Part shown: positions 5,329 to 8,002 of the stretch, piece after piece
Layout of the letters: each line of letters opens with the position of its first letter
How positions within the stretch are numbered: the stretch's first letter is position 1
Assembly (NCBI GenBank): GCA_023381235.1
Contig: JAMCTV010000016.1
Span: forward strand, 1-8,002
Origin: Gammaproteobacteria bacterium
Lineage (GTDB): Bacteria; Pseudomonadota; Gammaproteobacteria; SURF-13
DNA length: 8,002 bases
Reading direction: 5' to 3'
Notes under the pieces: model-generated
What the model saw: the letters and a program-made list of their open reading frames with translations, nothing else
The model's database searches: none
What the model was told of the DNA's origin: nothing
Translations under genes and position numbers: made by a program

Positions 5329-6516
5329 TTACGGGTAGGCCGCCGCCAATCCCGCGCGATGCTCCTGCGACATTCCGCCCTCGAGCGCATCCAACCATGC
5401 AAGGAATTCGTCCCAGTTGTTTAGGCTGAAGACCTTGACGCCATAGCGCCCTTCTAAAGCAATGCGTGGATCGGCCACAAGTGCCGCCATTGCTTGGTCC
5501 ATTACGAAGGCATCGCAATACGGTGCATAAATGGAGACGTGCTTCATGTCCTGAAAGAATCCGCCTAGCCGTTGCAGTGCGGCTTCACGATTCGCGTAGG
5601 CGCCTCGCTTCACCATGTCTTTCAGGGTCGCGAAGATTCTGACGGACAACCATTGATACGGGATCTCTGAAAAATGTTCCGACTGGAAAAATGCGCCGAT
5701 CTTCTTCAGACTTTCCTCGGGTGCTGAATCCTCCGGGAGGCAATGCAATAGTGCCTGCACGACCATTGCCATTATTGGCGAGTCAAGCAACGCGGCGTAG
5801 TCTCCGGTGGCAATCCGAGCCGCATACTTCAAATACGCGTCGAAGTAGTTCTTAGCCGCCTCTCGAAGTTCGAGGGCAACGTCCTGCTCGAAGGTATTTG
5901 TAGATTGTCGCCAGGCAAGAAAGGCGTCGACCAGCATTTCAACGCCCTGGCGCTTGAGATCGCGCATAAGTTCGATGTCGTTGATATAGCGACCCACGTC
6001 GATTCGGAAATAGTCATCCCACTCGTGGATGTCGGAGGGGACCGCATCTCGCTGTTGTAACTCAAAGGCGGGTGATTTCCCCTGCACGTGGGCTTGGAAT
6101 GCTCTGACGATTTGAGTTTGTTCAACATCGTACGAAGGCTCAAATTCATGGCCTCGTGAAGTCGCTTTGATGAACTCCATAAGGTCTTCTTTGTTCTTGC
6201 CATCGTAACCACGCCATTGATGCGTTTCGTCTTCGTGGATCGAAGAGAACGGTACAGCAAGCAGTTGCAGTGCGGAGATCGCTCGAATGCGCTGGGCAGC
6301 CTTCATGAAGCGCGGATCGCGCTCTCTGAACGCGCTGCTGAAGAAGAACTGGTCTAGGTACAGAATCTTCTTGCGAGTTTCAGGAAGCCATATCGTGGCT
6401 CTGTACTTGCAACTCATACAGCCGCGAAGGACATGATCGCCTCGGACTGAGACATTGCCGAATCGGCCTTTGCCCCCGCATCCCGGGCAGTCCCCCAATA
6501 CTCGCGTTACCAGCAC
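5329..6516 (-). CDS. Unrecognised protein with N-terminal zinc ribbon and PIN-like nuclease features
   Basis: A 395-residue predicted cytoplasmic protein that I cannot assign to a named family. Residues 8-40 form a four-cysteine zinc ribbon: CPGC (Cys10, Cys13) and CMSC (Cys33, Cys36). A hydrophobic strand with an acidic residue follows (KKILYLDQFFFSS, Asp55), then PFSSIHEDETHQW (89-101) with several acidic residues. After a long helical middle region (about 105-325) comes YAPYCDAFVMDQAMAALV (330-347; Asp335, Asp340) and a final KVFSLNNWDEFLAWLDAL (361-378). This order of acidic strand, acidic helix, CD-x-FV-x-D and C-terminal strand-helix resembles PIN-type RNases with a helical insertion; that is inference. 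GTG 6516 is the only start candidate before the ribbon and follows an in-frame stop at 6555-6553; no good ribosome site is visible. Codon use is less GC-rich than in the flanking operons. The gene stands alone, bracketed by palindromic repeats, which suggests acquisition. Confidence 0.82.
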   Translation of the reverse strand: MLVTRVLGDCPGCGGKGRFGNVSVRGDHVLRGCMSCKYRATIWLPETRKKILYLDQFFFSSAFRERDPRFMKAAQRIRAISALQLLAVPFSSIHEDETHQWRGYDGKNKEDLMEFIKATSRGHEFEPSYDVEQTQIVRAFQAHVQGKSPAFELQQRDAVPSDIHEWDDYFRIDVGRYINDIELMRDLKRQGVEMLVDAFLAWRQSTNTFEQDVALELREAAKNYFDAYLKYAARIATGDYAALLDSPIMAMVVQALLHCLPEDSAPEESLKKIGAFFQSEHFSEIPYQWLSVRIFATLKDMVKRGAYANREAALQRLGGFFQDMKHVSIYAPYCDAFVMDQAMAALVADPRIALEGRYGVKVFSLNNWDEFLAWLDALEGGMSQEHRAGLAAAYP

Positions 6517-6560
6517 GTGCGTTGCCGTGGACGTGACATTTGCGCACCCTAACTAGCAAG

Positions 6561-6689
6561 CGTAGCGTGCGCCATGCGCACGAATAACAATCGAACTAAT
6601 AGCAACTAACGCCGTTCAATTACACCCGATCCAGTATTTTTTACGGTCACCGCTTGTAAGGGGTGACCGTGCGCACAGCGCACGCTACG
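6561..6689. repeat. REPIN-like element: two inverted REP-type palindromes
   Basis: The left unit (6561-6582) is C-GTAG followed by CGTGCGC-CAT-GCGCACG, a perfect 7-bp hairpin with a 3-base loop. The right unit (6668-6689) is CGTGCGC-ACA-GCGCACG followed by CTACG. As reverse complements they match at 20 of 22 positions, and both differences are in the loop. GTAG directly 5' of a palindrome is the hallmark of REP sequences mobilised by RAYT (TnpA-REP) transposases, and two inverted REPs about 100 bases apart make a REPIN. The interior (6583-6667) has no coding potential. It lies between the start of the PIN-like gene and the end of the lipoprotein gene. No RAYT gene is in the window. Confidence 0.65.
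6643..6670. repeat. Nine-base-pair hairpin inside the REPIN-like element
   Basis: ACGGTCACC (6643-6651) and GGTGACCGT (6662-6670) are perfect reverse complements around a 10-base loop. The right arm overlaps the first three bases of the right REP-like unit, so the two hairpins are mutually exclusive. A T6 run (6637-6642) precedes it on the plus strand, on the wrong side for a terminator, and the minus-strand flank is an A-run. The arrangement therefore does not match an intrinsic terminator in either direction. Confidence 0.5.
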
Positions 6690-6704
6690 TTTACTGATAA
6701 AAAA

Positions 6705-7337
6705 TTATTGGCTACCTGACGCGTCAACACAAAAATCGGCCAACTGGGTCAGCACGCGTTGCAGTGCCTGGTTCGCTGCGGTGACGACGCCGTAGGGGTT
6801 GCCGCTGGTGGCGTCCTCGGTCTCGTCGAACAACTTCACGGCGAGCACCCGTTTGCTGCGCACGTCTATCAGTTGTGCGCGCAGGGTGAGTTGTATCCGG
6901 CTGGGCTCGGTGCTGAAATCGTGTTGCAGGCGGATCAGTTCGGTATCGAGTCTGATGTCGGCGGGCACCGCGCTTGGCGTTTGCACCACGGCGCGAAAGC
7001 TTCCCGTTTGCTCCAGTGCCTGCGCCAGCAGCGGCCCCAGCATGCGGGCCGGGGTATCCGCCCATCGGTTTGCCTTAAAGTAGTCCAGTTCGTGGGGCTG
7101 GCGCAGGTAGGCCATGCGGGGGGTGTCAAAGCCGGGGCGTGCGCGCGGCGTGCTGACGGCCAGCACGAGATCGCGCTTTACTTGCGCCGCCTTGATGGCG
7201 GGCTGCGCATCGAGCACGTAGATATTAATGCTTTCGACTTGCGGGGGCGGCAAACCGGTACAGCCGGTGAGCAGCAGGACGGGCGTTAGAGCCAGAAGCA
7301 TCCGGCTGAGAATACGTTTGTGTGTGTTCATGTTCAT
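6705..7337 (-). CDS. ABC-type transport auxiliary lipoprotein (PqiC-like), partner of an MCE transporter
   Basis: A 210-residue lipoprotein: positively charged start, hydrophobic core and lipobox LTGC with Cys26. After the lipobox come SINIYVLDAQP (36-46), a strand LVLAVSTPRARPGFDTPRMAY (about 57-77), RWADTPARMLGPLLAQALE (91-109) and a C-terminal half with RLDTELIRLQHDF. This pattern belongs to the family of auxiliary lipoproteins that includes PqiC (YmbA), which accompany MCE/Mla-type lipid transporters and probably sit in the outer membrane facing the periplasm. The gene follows an MCE-protein gene by 116 bases on the same strand, which agrees. Two in-frame ATGs (7337 and 7331) are possible and the ribosome site is weak (GAG), so the exact start is uncertain by two residues. 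The interruption of the operon gap by a repeat is unusual. Confidence 0.9.
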   Translation of the reverse strand: MNMNTHKRILSRMLLALTPVLLLTGCTGLPPPQVESINIYVLDAQPAIKAAQVKRDLVLAVSTPRARPGFDTPRMAYLRQPHELDYFKANRWADTPARMLGPLLAQALEQTGSFRAVVQTPSAVPADIRLDTELIRLQHDFSTEPSRIQLTLRAQLIDVRSKRVLAVKLFDETEDATSGNPYGVVTAANQALQRVLTQLADFCVDASGSQ

Positions 7338-7366
7338 CGCTCAAAAGCTGCCCGTACCACTACGAA

Positions 7367-7400
7367 AATCCCCCCTCGCCCCCCTTTACAAAGGGGGGAA
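7367..7400. repeat. C-rich/G-rich palindromic repeat unit
   Basis: CCCCCCTTT (7379-7387) and AAAGGGGGG (7390-7398) are perfect 9-bp arms around a 2-base centre AC. The unit is preceded by AAAATCCCCCCTCG. Near-identical C5-6/TTT/AAA/G5-6 palindromes recur as interspersed repeats in many proteobacterial genomes, as far as I know. It lies in the gap between the MCE gene and the lipoprotein gene. On the minus strand, the direction of both genes, the stem is followed by a G-rich stretch and then only ATTTTC, so a strong terminator is doubtful; partial attenuation or mRNA stabilisation is possible. Confidence 0.6.
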
Positions 7401-7453
7401 CATACGTGCAATGGCGATATTCGGCTATTGTCGCCGTATAGGTCAAACCTTGC

Positions 7454-8002
7454 TTATTCACCCGGCCCGCGCTTTCCTGCGGGTTTGCCATACAACAACG
7501 CACTTGGGTTTTCTTCCAGTTGATCGCTGAAGCGGCGCAGCGAGCCGGTCAGGTCGCGCAATTCCGTGACCAGTTGGTGCACTTCCGGCAGCGTCTCGCC
7601 GGTAAATTGTTGAACGCCGCTGCGGGCGTCATCAAGCACGCCGCTTGCGCCCGCTCCTGCGCGGGCGAGTTCGTTGGCCATGCGGTCGAAGGCGTCTGCG
7701 CTGCGCTGTACGCGCTGCGCGAGCTGTGCCAGTTCACCGCTCAGGCGCGCGGTGTTTTCCATCGCGCGCGCCGCATTGGTCAGGCTGGAGTCTATCGCGG
7801 CCGAGCGCGCCGCAAGGGTGCGCGACAAAACCTCGATATCCGCCAGGGCATGCTTGATCGCGCGCCGGTTATCTTCATCCAGCAAGGCATTAATGTTCTC
7901 GCTGGTGCGGTTGAGGTTGGTGAGCAAGGCGGTGAGCGCGGAATCGAGCCGCGTCATGAGCGAAGGCCCGGCCTTGATCACCGGGTATTCCTTGCCGGGC
8001 TG
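7454..8002 (-). CDS. MCE/MlaD-family protein, C-terminal part (runs off window)
   Basis: The frame is open to the right edge, so only the last 182 residues are visible. They start QPGKEYPMIKAGPSLMTRLD, the segment that normally follows the beta-barrel MCE domain, and continue as a long helix-rich tail with heptad-like spacing (NINALLDEDNRRAIKHALAD, then repeated Ala/Leu/Arg/Asp segments), ending FSDQLEENPSALLYGKP and a short polar tail. The FSDQLEENPSALLYGK ending is what I recognise from MlaD-like single-MCE proteins of Gammaproteobacteria. Such proteins are anchored in the inner membrane and form hexameric rings that carry lipids between the membranes, working with an MlaE-type permease and an MlaF-type ATPase, presumably encoded just beyond base 8002. 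The internal ATG near the edge is not the true start. The MCE domain itself is outside the window, so the assignment rests on the tail and the adjacent auxiliary lipoprotein. Confidence 0.87.
   Translation of the reverse strand, partial: QPGKEYPVIKAGPSLMTRLDSALTALLTNLNRTSENINALLDEDNRRAIKHALADIEVLSRTLAARSAAIDSSLTNAARAMENTARLSGELAQLAQRVQRSADAFDRMANELARAGAGASGVLDDARSGVQQFTGETLPEVHQLVTELRDLTGSLRRFSDQLEENPSALLYGKPAGKRGPGE

Noticed and set aside
6643..6670. Intrinsic terminator for the lipoprotein or PIN-like gene
   Set aside because: The only T-run lies on the 5' side of the stem on the plus strand, and the minus-strand flank is an A-run, so polarity is wrong in both directions.
6561..6689. CRISPR array
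   Set aside because: There are only two units, in inverted and not direct orientation, with no regular spacers.
6759..7289. Open frame opposite the auxiliary lipoprotein gene
   Set aside because: The composition is typical of an antisense shadow, and the lipoprotein has a clear lipobox and family motifs.

Overview
The window looks like a piece of chromosome from a moderately GC-rich Gammaproteobacterium; a betaproteobacterium is not excluded. The basis is gene content: a HigBA-type module, exported MsrB/MsrA, a YbhG/YhiI-like exporter and an MCE (Mla-type) lipid transport system, with strong TAAGGAGG-type ribosome sites. No replication, phage or transposase gene is visible, and no gene-free stretch exceeds 300 bases.

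Layout. Bases 71-147 are a complete tRNA-Arg(CCG) with encoded CCA. Downstream lies a HigB/HigA toxin-antitoxin module in which higB carries a one-base frameshift and higA is intact. higA ends 4 bases from the end of the convergent msrB-msrA operon (minus strand), which encodes two methionine sulfoxide reductases with export signals: MsrB twin-arginine-like, MsrA Sec-like. Divergent from it, after a 193-base intergenic region, is a three-gene plus-strand operon: lipoprotein membrane-fusion protein, ABC ATPase and ABC-2 permease. Each pair overlaps by 4 bases (GTGA), so the three almost certainly form one exporter, possibly reaching the outer membrane with a TolC-like protein not seen here.

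Next is a lone minus-strand gene (5329-6516) encoding an unrecognised protein with an N-terminal zinc ribbon and what looks like a split PIN-type nuclease fold. Palindromic repeats bracket it: a GTAG...CTAC hairpin at 5292-5323 and, at 6561-6689, a pair of inverted REP-like units with the architecture of a REPIN. This gene is the least explained item in the window.

The right end (minus strand) holds the C-terminal part of an MCE/MlaD-family protein running off the edge, then an ABC-type transport auxiliary lipoprotein (PqiC-like). Together these are the substrate-binding and lipoprotein parts of a retrograde or anterograde lipid transporter whose ATPase and permease probably lie beyond base 8002. 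A C-rich/G-rich perfect hairpin repeat sits in the gap between them.

Taken together the window is envelope-oriented: periplasmic protein repair, tripartite export and lipid transport, interspersed with a decaying toxin-antitoxin module and at least three unrelated families of small palindromic repeats.
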